Below, piece after piece: positions 1-8,739 of a DNA stretch of 64,000 bases. Every line of letters begins with the position of its first letter. Position 1 is the stretch's first letter. Source of the stretch: Fibrobacter sp. UBA4309 (lineage in GTDB: Bacteria > Fibrobacterota > Fibrobacteria > Fibrobacterales > Fibrobacteraceae); the NCBI RefSeq assembly GCF_002395745.1, contig NZ_DGUN01000049.1, positions 138,947 to 202,946 on the forward strand. The letters are read 5' to 3'. The position numbers were made by a program, and so were the translations under genes. The notes below the pieces were generated by a model. The model saw nothing but the letters and a program-made list of their open reading frames with translations, was not told the origin of the DNA and searched no databases.

Positions 1-1
1 C

Positions 2-1582
2 ATCAAGATTCGCGGGCAGACCTCCGCCGACTTCCCGAAAAAGGGCTACGGCATCGAACTCAAGGCGCGCGCCTGCACGAACGTCGCCGACACGGCCTGT
101 CACGACACGAGTCTCAAGGTCCTCGGCATGCCGAAGAACGCCGACTGGGTGTTCCATGGTCCTTATGTAGACAAGACGCTCATCCGAAACGCGCTCGCCT
201 ACTGGTTCTACCAGCGCACGGGCCGCTACAGTTCACGTTTCAAGTTCTTTGAACTCTACCTGAACGGGCAATACAAGGGCGTGTACCTGCTGCTCGAAAA
301 AATCAAGCGTGCCAAGTCCCGCGTACATATCGCCAAACTCAAGGAAGACGATATCAGCGGCGACGACGTGACCGGCGGCTACGTGCTCAGCATCGACAAG
401 GTGGAAAACAACTCCACGCAGGGCCTCGACAAGGAAGGCTTCAAGAGCAAGGACGGCTCCCCCGTCGTCATGCGTTCCCCGAAAAAGGAAAACACCACCA
501 GGGAACAGCAGCAGTATATCCAGAATTTCTTCAACTCCATCGAGCAGAAGTGCGACAACGGCGACATCAACAGCAGCGGATGCCTGGACATTCTCGATAT
601 CGATGCCGCAGTGGATTACATCATGCACGAGGACATCACCAACAATACCGACGCCTACATCTGCAGCTTCTACATGTTCAAGGACAAGGACAGCAAGGGT
701 GGCAAGTTGCAGCTCGGTGCCCCGTGGGACTTCAACCTCGCCTTCGGAGCCTACCAGCGCGTGGGCGGCGAAAAGGCGGATGGTTGGCGTATTCCCCAGA
801 GTGCAAACGACGGCGGCTTCGCGTTCGGCATGAACGAATGGTTTGTCGCCAAGTGGATACAGAACATCTGGAAAGACAACAGCTTCCAGCAGAAGTACAA
901 GGCCCGCTGGGCGGAACTGCGCAGCGGCGTATGGCATACCAAGAACATCGACCACTTCATAGACTCCCTCAAGACAGTCCTCAAGAATGCTGCCGACCGC
1001 AATTTCCAGCGCTGGCCAAACCTGGGGCAGTCTAGCGGCACCTGCGACGCCGATCCGATGGAATCCGGAAACAATAACGGCGGGAACAACGGCGGGAACA
1101 ACGGCTGGAACCAGGGCGGTTGGAACATGGGCGGTTGGAATACGGGTTGCATGGGCATGAAAATGAACTACTACAATGAACCCACGTGGGACGCCGAAAT
1201 CGAGCACCTCCGTAAGTACGTAAAGCAGAGATTCGCATGGATCGACCAGCAACTGAGTTTCAGCGAGCCGTCTACCCCCATCGCAACCGAAGCGCTCATC
1301 ATCGACGACTGGAGCTACTACGACGATGACGACAGTGAAAATAATAATCCCTGGCAGGTGAACGCGCACCTGGAAATCACCAAGCTGAATTATTTCACGC
1401 TCGAGGGGAACCGGATTACCGTCCAGAGCGAAAAAGGCGGTCTGTTCAGGCTTGTCAGCTTAAACGGAAACACCCTCTTCGAAAAGAGGGTGAATTCCGG
1501 AATTCAGACATTTATGCTACCCCGCAAGGCGAAGGACCAGGCCTGGATCGCAACGCTCAACGGGAAGATGCTCAGCCGTTAA
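2..1582 (+). CDS. CotH-kinase family secreted protein (5' partial)
   Basis: The frame is open from base 2 with no start, so the gene begins upstream; 526 residues are visible. The first visible residues (IKIRGQTSADFPKKGYGIEL) are the conserved entry into a CotH domain, followed by ADWVFHGPYVDKTLIRN, the LNGQYKGVYLLLEKI block and GAPWDFNLAFG with its conserved Asp. CotH proteins are atypical kinases; Bacillus CotH phosphorylates spore-coat proteins, but the substrate here is unknown. A Gly/Asn/Trp-rich linker lies around 1070-1145. The last 60 residues, ending in LFEKRV and IATLNGKMLSR, resemble a short beta-sandwich sorting domain, so I infer export to the surface. It converges with the next gene with no spacing. 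The family assignment is firm; function is unknown. Confidence 0.85.
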   Translation: MKIRGQTSADFPKKGYGIELKARACTNVADTACHDTSLKVLGMPKNADWVFHGPYVDKTLIRNALAYWFYQRTGRYSSRFKFFELYLNGQYKGVYLLLEKIKRAKSRVHIAKLKEDDISGDDVTGGYVLSIDKVENNSTQGLDKEGFKSKDGSPVVMRSPKKENTTREQQQYIQNFFNSIEQKCDNGDINSSGCLDILDIDAAVDYIMHEDITNNTDAYICSFYMFKDKDSKGGKLQLGAPWDFNLAFGAYQRVGGEKADGWRIPQSANDGGFAFGMNEWFVAKWIQNIWKDNSFQQKYKARWAELRSGVWHTKNIDHFIDSLKTVLKNAADRNFQRWPNLGQSSGTCDADPMESGNNNGGNNGGNNGWNQGGWNMGGWNTGCMGMKMNYYNEPTWDAEIEHLRKYVKQRFAWIDQQLSFSEPSTPIATEALIIDDWSYYDDDDSENNNPWQVNAHLEITKLNYFTLEGNRITVQSEKGGLFRLVSLNGNTLFEKRVNSGIQTFMLPRKAKDQAWIATLNGKMLSR

Positions 1583-4500
1583 CTAGTCAACCCAGTAGTA
1601 GTTGAACTTGAACTTGTATCCGGCGTGAGGTTCGTCGCCGCAATCGCGGTCGCAACCGTTATCGCCCGGATCGAATTCAATTCCGCTCATGCCGTAATTG
1701 AACTTGTGTTCGCTCCAGTTCGACTTGGGCGCATTGCGATTCTTCGCATCTACAGTGACATCCGTAGATCCATTCAGCACCCTGGCCAGATTTTCGTACG
1801 GCCAGAATACGTTGTGGCTCGGCTTATCGCCATACCTTGCGGCAACCTTCAGCTGCATCGTAATACCCCCATTGCCGATTTCAAACGAATAGCGCGTATC
1901 GTCACCAGACACCTTGTTGTCATCGTGATCCATGTCGGTATCCGTCTTATTTTCATAGACAACCGTGTTGCCAGCGCCCACCGAGCCCGCATCGCGGAAG
2001 TAGTAGGTGTATTGATGCAGCGGGGGCACCCCGGTATTGCTTCCTTCATAGAAGATGGCATCCGTTATAAAGTCTTCGCGGCGCGCCTTGCCGTAGTTCC
2101 ACAAGTATTCCGAACCGCGGCCCGTCAACTGGAACTCGAACTTGATACGGCCCACGCTCTTGGTTTGCACATTGGAACCCGGAGAGAACACATACTTGTT
2201 CCCCGACTTGGCATAGGCATAGACGCGGTAAGTATAGTAGGGAGAACCGCCACCCACCTTGTCTGTGTAGGAATCGTCGTTAGGACCCAGCACCTTAACC
2301 ATGGTAATGCCGTTATCCAGAGAATAGTCGTCCTGGGGCTTGGTCGTCGTAGGCTTCATGACATACGAGGCCAAATCCGCATTGTCCACGCCCTTGTTTC
2401 CCTTGGCACGGAGAACCACGTAACCGAGGATCCTCTTGTCCGTTTTCTTGGGACTCCAGCTCAACATCAGGGCATTCCTGTCGCTATTTCGTCCGAGCGA
2501 CATATCGGTCGGAGCAGTAATGGCGGAGCGGAGAGCCAGATGGTACGCCGTAGAATCTCCAGATTCCGAAGTCACGACGAACCTGATAGTATCGGCATCT
2601 GCAGGAGACAGATTTTCGACGGAAATCTTGAACATCTTGGCCTCGATACCATGACCGGATTCCTTGGCACCTTCGACCGTCACCGAGATTCTCGTATTGC
2701 CACGGAAAGCCTTCACACCGCCGTCGACATTGACAGGGGCCACCGTCGTAATCGTGACCTCGGCCGTTGCGCCCCTGATTGTATCCGTCACGAAGAGAGT
2801 ATCCCCACAGACCATATCGTCCGTCATGCAGTTCCTGCTCACGGCAACGTTCTTCATTTCGGCAACATCATTGACAACGACATTGGCCAGGGCAGAATTG
2901 TCAGAAGCCACACGAACGTTCGGATTAGAATCCTCGTAGTCATCGATGCCATCACCATCCGTATCCTTCTGTGCCGGATTCGTGAAGAACGGCCCAATAA
3001 GTGCGGAATCTATAGGCACCTGGACAGTGTCGTAACCTGCAACATCTTCAGGATGAATTTCCTTTATCTTTACTATGCCCGCCGTATTATAGCAGTAATT
3101 TTCATAAGTCGTTACAAGTTCGGCACAGGCGACAGGAATATTGTACTTGCCATCCTTATCGGGAGCAAAACAGAAAGAACGGGTCGAGTCATATTTCAAG
3201 TGCATAAAGTTGTCATTTCTGCAATTGCGATTAACCGCCGTCGGAACAGCAAGGGGCACATAGGTATAAACCATCTTGGTCCATCCGTTGATTTCGTCGA
3301 AATCCGAGATAGAATCGCCATCCGTATCCGCCTTGTTGTCGCTTATGCCAAGCATCTTTTCCATGCTGGCAGGCACGTGGTCATGATCGCGGTCCTCGTT
3401 ATAGATGAACTGGACACGGTCCCCGGCGGCAACGGTCACGGAATCCAAATTGAAACTGCCTATCTGCACAGAGTACAATTTCGCGACATTCGGATTCGCG
3501 GCCTTCGATACAGACACAAACCAGCACGCCGTATCCCCGTCCGCCGCGGCAAAGGACAAGTCGCCAACGCTCTTGAGGCCATAGCGGACTTCATTGTCCA
3601 CTTCTATGGAATCCTGCTCGAAGGGCATTCTCAGCACCCTGAGCATATCCGAAAGCGAGACCGGCTTGTAATAATCGTCCATGCCCCTGTACGACCTGTT
3701 ATGGCGGAAATTGGTTGCAACGAGGTATTCGTTGACCTGGTCTTCATGGTTGGAATAGTAAACACCCTTATCTATAGTAATCCGCGCTGTGCTAGCCGAA
3801 GCCCTCGTATAAGCCCCGGTAAAGTCCGTATCTTTCCCATCTTCTTTGGCGGTAATCTTGTAGGCACTCGCCGAAAGGAAGATGGCTCCCGGGTTGTAAA
3901 TGAGGCTGCTCAAGGCATCCAGCGACACGCCGCTCTTCCAGAACTTCAATTCCCTGGATTCCCCCGGAGCGAGGGTGATTTGCGTCCAGTTGTTTTCCCC
4001 GGCTCCATCGCCCACGGCAAGCTCGGCAATGATCTTTATATCACCAGAAGGCGTATAGGTACTGGCATTGAGGACCAGGTTGTCTATGCTATAGGCAACC
4101 TTTCCCGTATTGGTCACCCTCGCCTGCATGCTGATGGAACCGCCCGAAATGGTTTCGCCCTGGGTCATCGCTTCCGCAACGGCCTTGGTATAGTTACTGG
4201 TAATGGTCTTGGATTGGCTTTCGGTCAAAGTATGACCTTCACTCTGCGTAAAGCTTCCATGATAGCCCACATTTACTAAGAACGTAGGATCATCCTTTTG
4301 AATACCAGCCGTAACTCCGACATTCCAGCCGTTCATCAAGGAGGCACTACGCGTTTCCGCATTGCTGACACTTTCGGCTGTCTGCAACGTCTCTCCTTCG
4401 GAAATGGTCGTCGATTTGGAAGAGCCCGTACTTGTCGTACGCTGCAGCGCGATACTCGGGGTCATCGTCATCGTGACTTCCAGCTTGGGCAAATCCGCCA

Positions 4501-5008
4501 CATGGGGGTTCCATACAGCCGGATTATTGGGATTGAACACCTTCATTTCGGCGCCATCGTCGGTTCCGTCACCATCCGTATCCTCCGAAAGCGGATTCGT
4601 ACCGATCTTGAACATTTCGTCAACATCGGAAATTCCGTCTTTATCGGTATCCTTGTTGTTGTCCATTTCAATGAAATCAATATATTCCACGTCCCTCAAG
4701 TAGAAAGAGTAGTCCATCGGCCTGGCACCGGCGTCCACGTCAATCGACATTTTTTCGGCATCGAAATAGTTCGTCCTGAAGGATATTTCGGTCTTACGCA
4801 GGGGAATCCTGTCAAATCCCTTGAGGCCGAAGCCTTCAATAAAGAGGGAATCGCTTGTTCCGCGCCTATCCTTGGGGAAAGTAACCGAATCAAGTCCCAG
4901 AAGCCCTGCACTGTAGGTGGAATCCTTCTTGAAGATAAAGTAGGCCTGGCCGGCAAAGGCGGTAAGCGAGGTCGCCAGCACGGCAGATGTAATTACGCGA
5001 TAATTCAT
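1583..5008 (-). CDS. Exported protein with protective-antigen-like pore region, TSP3 repeats and Fn3 domain
   Basis: A 1141-residue protein with a signal peptide (about residues 1-20). Calcium-type thrombospondin-3 repeats (DTDKDGISDVDE, DTDGDGTDDGAE) lie near 119-155. Residues about 165-460 follow the order of anthrax protective antigen after its calcium site: a short PLV/P-like lead (NPHVADLPKLEVTM), a Ser/Thr-rich stretch (STGSSKSTTISEG), a GWNVGVTAG strand, an amphipathic Ser/Thr-rich loop, QARVTNTGKVAYSIDN (compare the NIRYVNTGTAPIYN region of protective antigen), TARITIDKG and SLSDMLRVL. A second calcium-type site, DGDSISDFDEINGW, lies near 563 and a third repeat near 681-694. An Fn3-like domain follows at about 830-930, with an unassigned C-terminus. 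It starts 11 bp after its upstream partner with a GGAGG site. Family likeness is from my own reading; pore formation is inference. Confidence 0.75.
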   Translation of the reverse strand: MNYRVITSAVLATSLTAFAGQAYFIFKKDSTYSAGLLGLDSVTFPKDRRGTSDSLFIEGFGLKGFDRIPLRKTEISFRTNYFDAEKMSIDVDAGARPMDYSFYLRDVEYIDFIEMDNNKDTDKDGISDVDEMFKIGTNPLSEDTDGDGTDDGAEMKVFNPNNPAVWNPHVADLPKLEVTMTMTPSIALQRTTSTGSSKSTTISEGETLQTAESVSNAETRSASLMNGWNVGVTAGIQKDDPTFLVNVGYHGSFTQSEGHTLTESQSKTITSNYTKAVAEAMTQGETISGGSISMQARVTNTGKVAYSIDNLVLNASTYTPSGDIKIIAELAVGDGAGENNWTQITLAPGESRELKFWKSGVSLDALSSLIYNPGAIFLSASAYKITAKEDGKDTDFTGAYTRASASTARITIDKGVYYSNHEDQVNEYLVATNFRHNRSYRGMDDYYKPVSLSDMLRVLRMPFEQDSIEVDNEVRYGLKSVGDLSFAAADGDTACWFVSVSKAANPNVAKLYSVQIGSFNLDSVTVAAGDRVQFIYNEDRDHDHVPASMEKMLGISDNKADTDGDSISDFDEINGWTKMVYTYVPLAVPTAVNRNCRNDNFMHLKYDSTRSFCFAPDKDGKYNIPVACAELVTTYENYCYNTAGIVKIKEIHPEDVAGYDTVQVPIDSALIGPFFTNPAQKDTDGDGIDDYEDSNPNVRVASDNSALANVVVNDVAEMKNVAVSRNCMTDDMVCGDTLFVTDTIRGATAEVTITTVAPVNVDGGVKAFRGNTRISVTVEGAKESGHGIEAKMFKISVENLSPADADTIRFVVTSESGDSTAYHLALRSAITAPTDMSLGRNSDRNALMLSWSPKKTDKRILGYVVLRAKGNKGVDNADLASYVMKPTTTKPQDDYSLDNGITMVKVLGPNDDSYTDKVGGGSPYYTYRVYAYAKSGNKYVFSPGSNVQTKSVGRIKFEFQLTGRGSEYLWNYGKARREDFITDAIFYEGSNTGVPPLHQYTYYFRDAGSVGAGNTVVYENKTDTDMDHDDNKVSGDDTRYSFEIGNGGITMQLKVAARYGDKPSHNVFWPYENLARVLNGSTDVTVDAKNRNAPKSNWSEHKFNYGMSGIEFDPGDNGCDRDCGDEPHAGYKFKFNYYWVD

Positions 5009-5019
5009 GGTTTACCTCC

Positions 5020-5793
5020 CTACTTTCCCGTAACGGAAATCTTCTGCTGAAGTTTGGTGTTTCCTATTTCAAACCGGATTACAAAGGTTCCCTTGGGCAA
5101 ATTCAGGTATTCCAGGGAAAGGGATGTCGAACCCCTGGAGACGTACATACTGCCGCCACCCACATTCACGCCCTGGGCATCGAAGAGGGAGAACTTCGCG
5201 TTCCCGGCCTGCCTCGAGAAAACCGACAGCGTCTGCTTCTTGGGGCTCCACATAATTCTCGTACCGGCGTAATCAATCATCGGGATTCCGTCAGTCGTTT
5301 CCGAGGAGCTGGACTGCTTCACAGAGGAACTGGAAGACTTGTCCGAAGACTTGCTGTCGGAGGACTTCGCGGAACTCGAAGACTTGTCATCGGCTTGCTT
5401 GCTGTCCGAGGACTTGCTATCCGAAGATTCGCTGTCGGAAGACTTTACCTCAGGATCGAACTTATCCGAGGAACTCGACTCCGTTGCAGAGGAGCTCATC
5501 GAACGGGCTTCCGGCGTCCTGTCGGGCACATCGGGCAGCTCGGGATCCTCAACCGGCGGCTTCTCGTCTATATCGGAGCTGTCGTTGGGATTTGCCGCGA
5601 AAGTGAGGTTCTTGACGGATTCCATCAGGAACTCCTCCGTCGAGCCATCCTTCATGGTGACGCGCATAAGCCTGGAATAGGAGCCGTGCTTGTCGCGCGA
5701 CAGCTTTTTCGCATCGTTAGTTTGAACAGCCGCCATGGCCGAGCAGACGCAGGCGAAAGCCACCATTGTCGATATTTTCGTTAGCATTTTCAT
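5020..5793 (-). CDS. Ser-rich exported protein with C-terminal sorting-like domain
   Basis: A 257-residue protein read from ATG 5793 (MKMLTKIS), which gives a clean signal peptide ending AMAA; an in-frame ATG at 5826 would add 11 residues before it and is less likely. A small N-terminal domain (about 25-75, RVTMKDGSTEEFLMESV) is followed by an acidic Pro linker and a roughly 80-residue SSDSKSSD-type linker. The C-terminal 75 residues (FSLFDAQG, then LPKGTFVIRFEIG) look like the type A sorting domain used by the type IX secretion system. It lies directly upstream of the protective-antigen-like gene, so the two probably share a transcript and perhaps a surface assembly. Specific function is unknown. 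Confidence 0.75.
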   Translation of the reverse strand: MKMLTKISTMVAFACVCSAMAAVQTNDAKKLSRDKHGSYSRLMRVTMKDGSTEEFLMESVKNLTFAANPNDSSDIDEKPPVEDPELPDVPDRTPEARSMSSSATESSSSDKFDPEVKSSDSESSDSKSSDSKQADDKSSSSAKSSDSKSSDKSSSSSVKQSSSSETTDGIPMIDYAGTRIMWSPKKQTLSVFSRQAGNAKFSLFDAQGVNVGGGSMYVSRGSTSLSLEYLNLPKGTFVIRFEIGNTKLQQKISVTGK

Positions 5794-5937
5794 TTTGAAT
5801 AGCCTCTTAATTAGGGGATAGCACATGCTATCTTTTCCGATCCAAATATATTTACGCCAATTAATAAATTCAAATACATAATTTCTTTGATTTTAATCAA
5901 ATTTTTCTATCAATCAAGAAATTCCGCATAGACGCAC

Positions 5938-5966
5938 AAAAAAAACGCCCCGAAATCATCGGAGCG
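5938..5966 (-). terminator. Rho-independent terminator of glnS
   Basis: On the minus strand CGCTCCG and CGGGGCG form a 7-bp stem with one G-T pair around a 7-nt loop, followed by a run of eight T. It sits 44 bp after the glnS stop. Confidence 0.75.
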
Positions 5967-6009
5967 CATTTTTCATCAAACGCAGTATTGCGATGCGTTA
6001 TAATTCGAA

Positions 6010-7695
6010 TTACTTGTTCACCTGTTTTGCAAAACTGTCCTTAAGATCGACAGTTCTGTTAAAGACAAGGTGGCCCGGCTTGGAGTCTTCGCTGTCAAGG
6101 CAGAAGTAACCCTGGCGCATGAACTGGAAGCGGTCCTCGAGTTTAGCGTTTGCGAGGCTCGGTTCGAGCTTCGCCTGCTTGATGACCATGGATTCCGGGT
6201 TCAGGTAATCGTGCCAGTCTTCGCCCTCGGGAACCGCAGCCGGATCTTCGAGCGTGAACAGGTTGTTAATCAGGCGCACTTCGGCATCCACGGCGTGAGC
6301 GGCAGAAACCCAGTGGATGGTGCCCTTGACCTTGCGGCCATCGGGAGTCTCGCCGCCCTGGCTCTGCGGGTCGTATTCGCAGTGAATCACCGTCACCTTG
6401 CCGTTCGCATCCTTCTCAACGCTCTTGCAGGTCACGAAGTAGGCGCCCTTCAGGCGGACTTCTCCATCCGGCTTCAAGCGGAAGTACTTCTTGGGCGGTT
6501 CTTCCATGAAGTCATCAGCCTCGATGTAGAGTTCCTTGCCGAACGGGACTTCGCGGGTACCGGCGGCGGGATCGTTCGGGTTGTTTTCAACCTTGATCAT
6601 TTCGACCTTGCCGTCTTCCCAGTTGTCGATTACGAGCTTCACCGGGTCGATTACGGCCATCACGCGGTTCGCCGTCTTGTTCAGCTCTTCGCGGATGCAG
6701 AAGTACAACAGGTTCACGTCGACCATGGAGTCGGCCTTGGAAACGCCGATGCGGTCACAGAACTCGCGGATGGAACTCGGCGTGAAACCACGGCGACGGT
6801 AACCGCAGACTGTGGGCATACGCGGGTCGTTCCAGCCCATCACGGCCTTCGTCTCCACCAGTTCAAGGAGCTTGCGCTTGCTCATCATGGTGTAGGTCAG
6901 GTTCAGGCGTGCAAATTCAATCTGCTGCGGGCGGTTGTCGAGGCCGAGCTCGATCAGGAACCAGTCGTACAGCGGGCGGTGCGCCTCGAATTCCAGCGTA
7001 CAGATGGAGTGCGTGATGCCCTCGATCCAGTCGCTGAGCGGGTGTGCAAAGTCGTACATCGGATAGATGCACCACTTGTCGCCGGTGCGGTGGTGCGTGC
7101 AATGCTTGATGCGGTAGATGACCGGGTCACGCATGTTCATGTTCGGGCTAGCGAGGTCCACCTTGGCACGGAGGCACTTCTCGCCGTCGGCGTACTTGCC
7201 GTCGCGCATCTCGCGGAAGAGCTTCATGTTTTCTTCCACACTGCGGTCGCGGTAGGGGCTCGGGCGGCTCGGCTTGCCGGCATCGTTGCCGCGGTATTCC
7301 TGCATCTCGTCGCGAGTCAGGTCTTCCACGTAGGCCTTGCCCATTTCGATAAGCTTTTCGGCGAAGGCGTAAATCTGGTCGTAGTAGTCGCTGGCGAAGT
7401 ATTCGCCGCCCTTCCATTCAAAACCGAGCCACTTCACGTCTTCGCGGATGGAATCCACGTATTCCACGTCTTCCTTAGTGGGGTTCGTATCGTCAAAGCG
7501 CAAGTTCGTGATGCCGCCAAAATCCTTGTACTTGTTTGCCGTGCCGAAGTTCAGGCAGATGGACTTCGCGTGTCCGATGTGGATGTAGCCGTTCGGTTCC
7601 GGCGGGAAGCGGGTATGCACGTTGGTGCGCTTGCCCGTCTTGAGGTCGTTAACGATGATGTCCTGCACAAAATTCGAAGATTCGGGGATTTCCAT
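6010..7695 (-). CDS. glnS: Glutaminyl-tRNA synthetase
   Basis: A cytoplasmic class I aminoacyl-tRNA synthetase that charges tRNA-Gln with glutamine. The 561 residues match the family length (E. coli 554). The ATP-site motif appears as PPEPNGYIHIGHAK near residue 32 and the KMSKS-type loop as MMSKRKL near 270; LRFDDTNP and WCIYPMYDFAHPLSDWIEG are typical of GlnRS. The C-terminal beta-barrel anticodon-binding region is complete. Having GlnRS suggests tRNA-Gln is charged directly and not only by the GatCAB transamidation route. AAAGGA stands 7 nt before the ATG. Confidence 0.97.
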   Translation of the reverse strand: MEIPESSNFVQDIIVNDLKTGKRTNVHTRFPPEPNGYIHIGHAKSICLNFGTANKYKDFGGITNLRFDDTNPTKEDVEYVDSIREDVKWLGFEWKGGEYFASDYYDQIYAFAEKLIEMGKAYVEDLTRDEMQEYRGNDAGKPSRPSPYRDRSVEENMKLFREMRDGKYADGEKCLRAKVDLASPNMNMRDPVIYRIKHCTHHRTGDKWCIYPMYDFAHPLSDWIEGITHSICTLEFEAHRPLYDWFLIELGLDNRPQQIEFARLNLTYTMMSKRKLLELVETKAVMGWNDPRMPTVCGYRRRGFTPSSIREFCDRIGVSKADSMVDVNLLYFCIREELNKTANRVMAVIDPVKLVIDNWEDGKVEMIKVENNPNDPAAGTREVPFGKELYIEADDFMEEPPKKYFRLKPDGEVRLKGAYFVTCKSVEKDANGKVTVIHCEYDPQSQGGETPDGRKVKGTIHWVSAAHAVDAEVRLINNLFTLEDPAAVPEGEDWHDYLNPESMVIKQAKLEPSLANAKLEDRFQFMRQGYFCLDSEDSKPGHLVFNRTVDLKDSFAKQVNK

Positions 7696-7747
7696 TGTGG
7701 TATCCTTTTAAAAATTACGGGGAAAAATTTAGAAAAAAAACGCAATA

Positions 7748-7779
7748 CAAAAAGGCACTCCCGCGGTCGGGAATGCCTT
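7748..7779 (-). terminator. Rho-independent terminator of the FKBP-N-like lipoprotein gene
   Basis: On the minus strand AGGCATTCCCG pairs with CGGGAGTGCCT around a 4-nt loop and is followed by five T. It separates the upstream lipoprotein gene from glnS. Confidence 0.75.
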
Positions 7780-7852
7780 GAACAAACTGCTTTTTGAGAA
7801 ACGGCTTATTTCGGCATCTGGGCGCCGCAGCCTTCCATCGGGTACTTGTTCA

Positions 7853-8551
7853 CTACTGGCGGCGCCGTTCCTCGCGAATCTCTTCCATGCGGTTCTTGTA
7901 CTTCGTGTTGACCGCCTTGAGCCTCTCGCCCGAAACGGCTTTCCTGAACGACGGGTCCATCACTTCGTAAACGGATTCGCGCACGCCCTGAACAAAGAAC
8001 TTGCCCTCGAAATCCTCACCGAAACTCTTCCTCATTCCATCAAAGAGAACATCGATCATCACGCCCTGCGTGTAGGAATACTTGACAATCATGGATGTGG
8101 TATCCGTGATGACAACCTTCTGGCCCGTGATCGGCCCCGCAAGGGCAATCTCCGAAGCCTTTTCCCCTGCTCCCTTACGTTCTGTAGCCACCTTCTCGTA
8201 ATGCTCGTTGATATCCTTCTGCTCTTTCTCCGAAAGCTGGAGTTTCCAGGTCGAGTCCTTCAGGGCCCTCTCGTTATCGACAATCCCCTGAATCATTGCA
8301 TCGAGTTCGACCATCGCGCCAACCCGCTGGGGCGTATTCATGTACGACGGCAGCCCGTAGACCGAGCCCAGGATGTAAGCAAATACTTGCGCATCCGTCA
8401 TCGCACTTGCGGCATCGTTCTGGAGCTGGGCTGCCGCTTGCTGGGCCTTGACCTGTTCCGGGGCGGCCTTTTCTGCGACCTTCTGCGGCTCATCCGATTC
8501 ACAGGCAAGCAGAGTAAACGCGCAAATACATAAGGCAACAAAATTTTTCAT
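7853..8551 (-). CDS. Lipoprotein with FKBP-N-like helical domain
   Basis: 232 residues from ATG 8551, chosen because it follows GGGAGGAG and opens with a lipoprotein signal (MKNFVALCICAFTLLAC); the frame also extends upstream to 8617. The mature part starts with a charged Ala/Gln-rich linker, then residues about 65-130 (VFAYILGSVYGLPSYM, ELDAMIQGIVDN) and 165-215 (DVLFDGMRKSFGEDF) resemble the helical dimerisation domain N-terminal to FKBP peptidyl-prolyl isomerases. There is no FKBP catalytic domain, so isomerase activity is not supported. The 3' end may be frameshifted: another frame continues to a stop at 7806, just before the terminator. Confidence 0.65.
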   Translation of the reverse strand: MKNFVALCICAFTLLACESDEPQKVAEKAAPEQVKAQQAAAQLQNDAASAMTDAQVFAYILGSVYGLPSYMNTPQRVGAMVELDAMIQGIVDNERALKDSTWKLQLSEKEQKDINEHYEKVATERKGAGEKASEIALAGPITGQKVVITDTTSMIVKYSYTQGVMIDVLFDGMRKSFGEDFEGKFFVQGVRESVYEVMDPSFRKAVSGERLKAVNTKYKNRMEEIREERRRQ

Positions 8552-8739
8552 AATCGCTCCTCCCGAAAATATATGAAATAATACGGATTTTTTACTTGCG
8601 CGCACCAATTCACGCACATATATTTATTCAAGGATATATTAGACAGGCTCGAAGAGAATTTTGAACCGCCGAAGTTTTATATCTTTTTTAGTGGATATTT
8701 TAGAGTTCAGCCCCAGGTGGGCGGACAAACGAGGAAAAA

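Noticed and set aside
1625..4279. 884-residue open frame antisense to the protective-antigen-like gene
   Set aside because: It lacks a start context and domain, is Arg/Ile/His-rich, and mirrors the codon pattern of the real minus-strand gene.
6070..7797. 575-residue open frame antisense to glnS
   Set aside because: Val/Ala/His-rich shadow of a fully recognised gene; no motif of its own.
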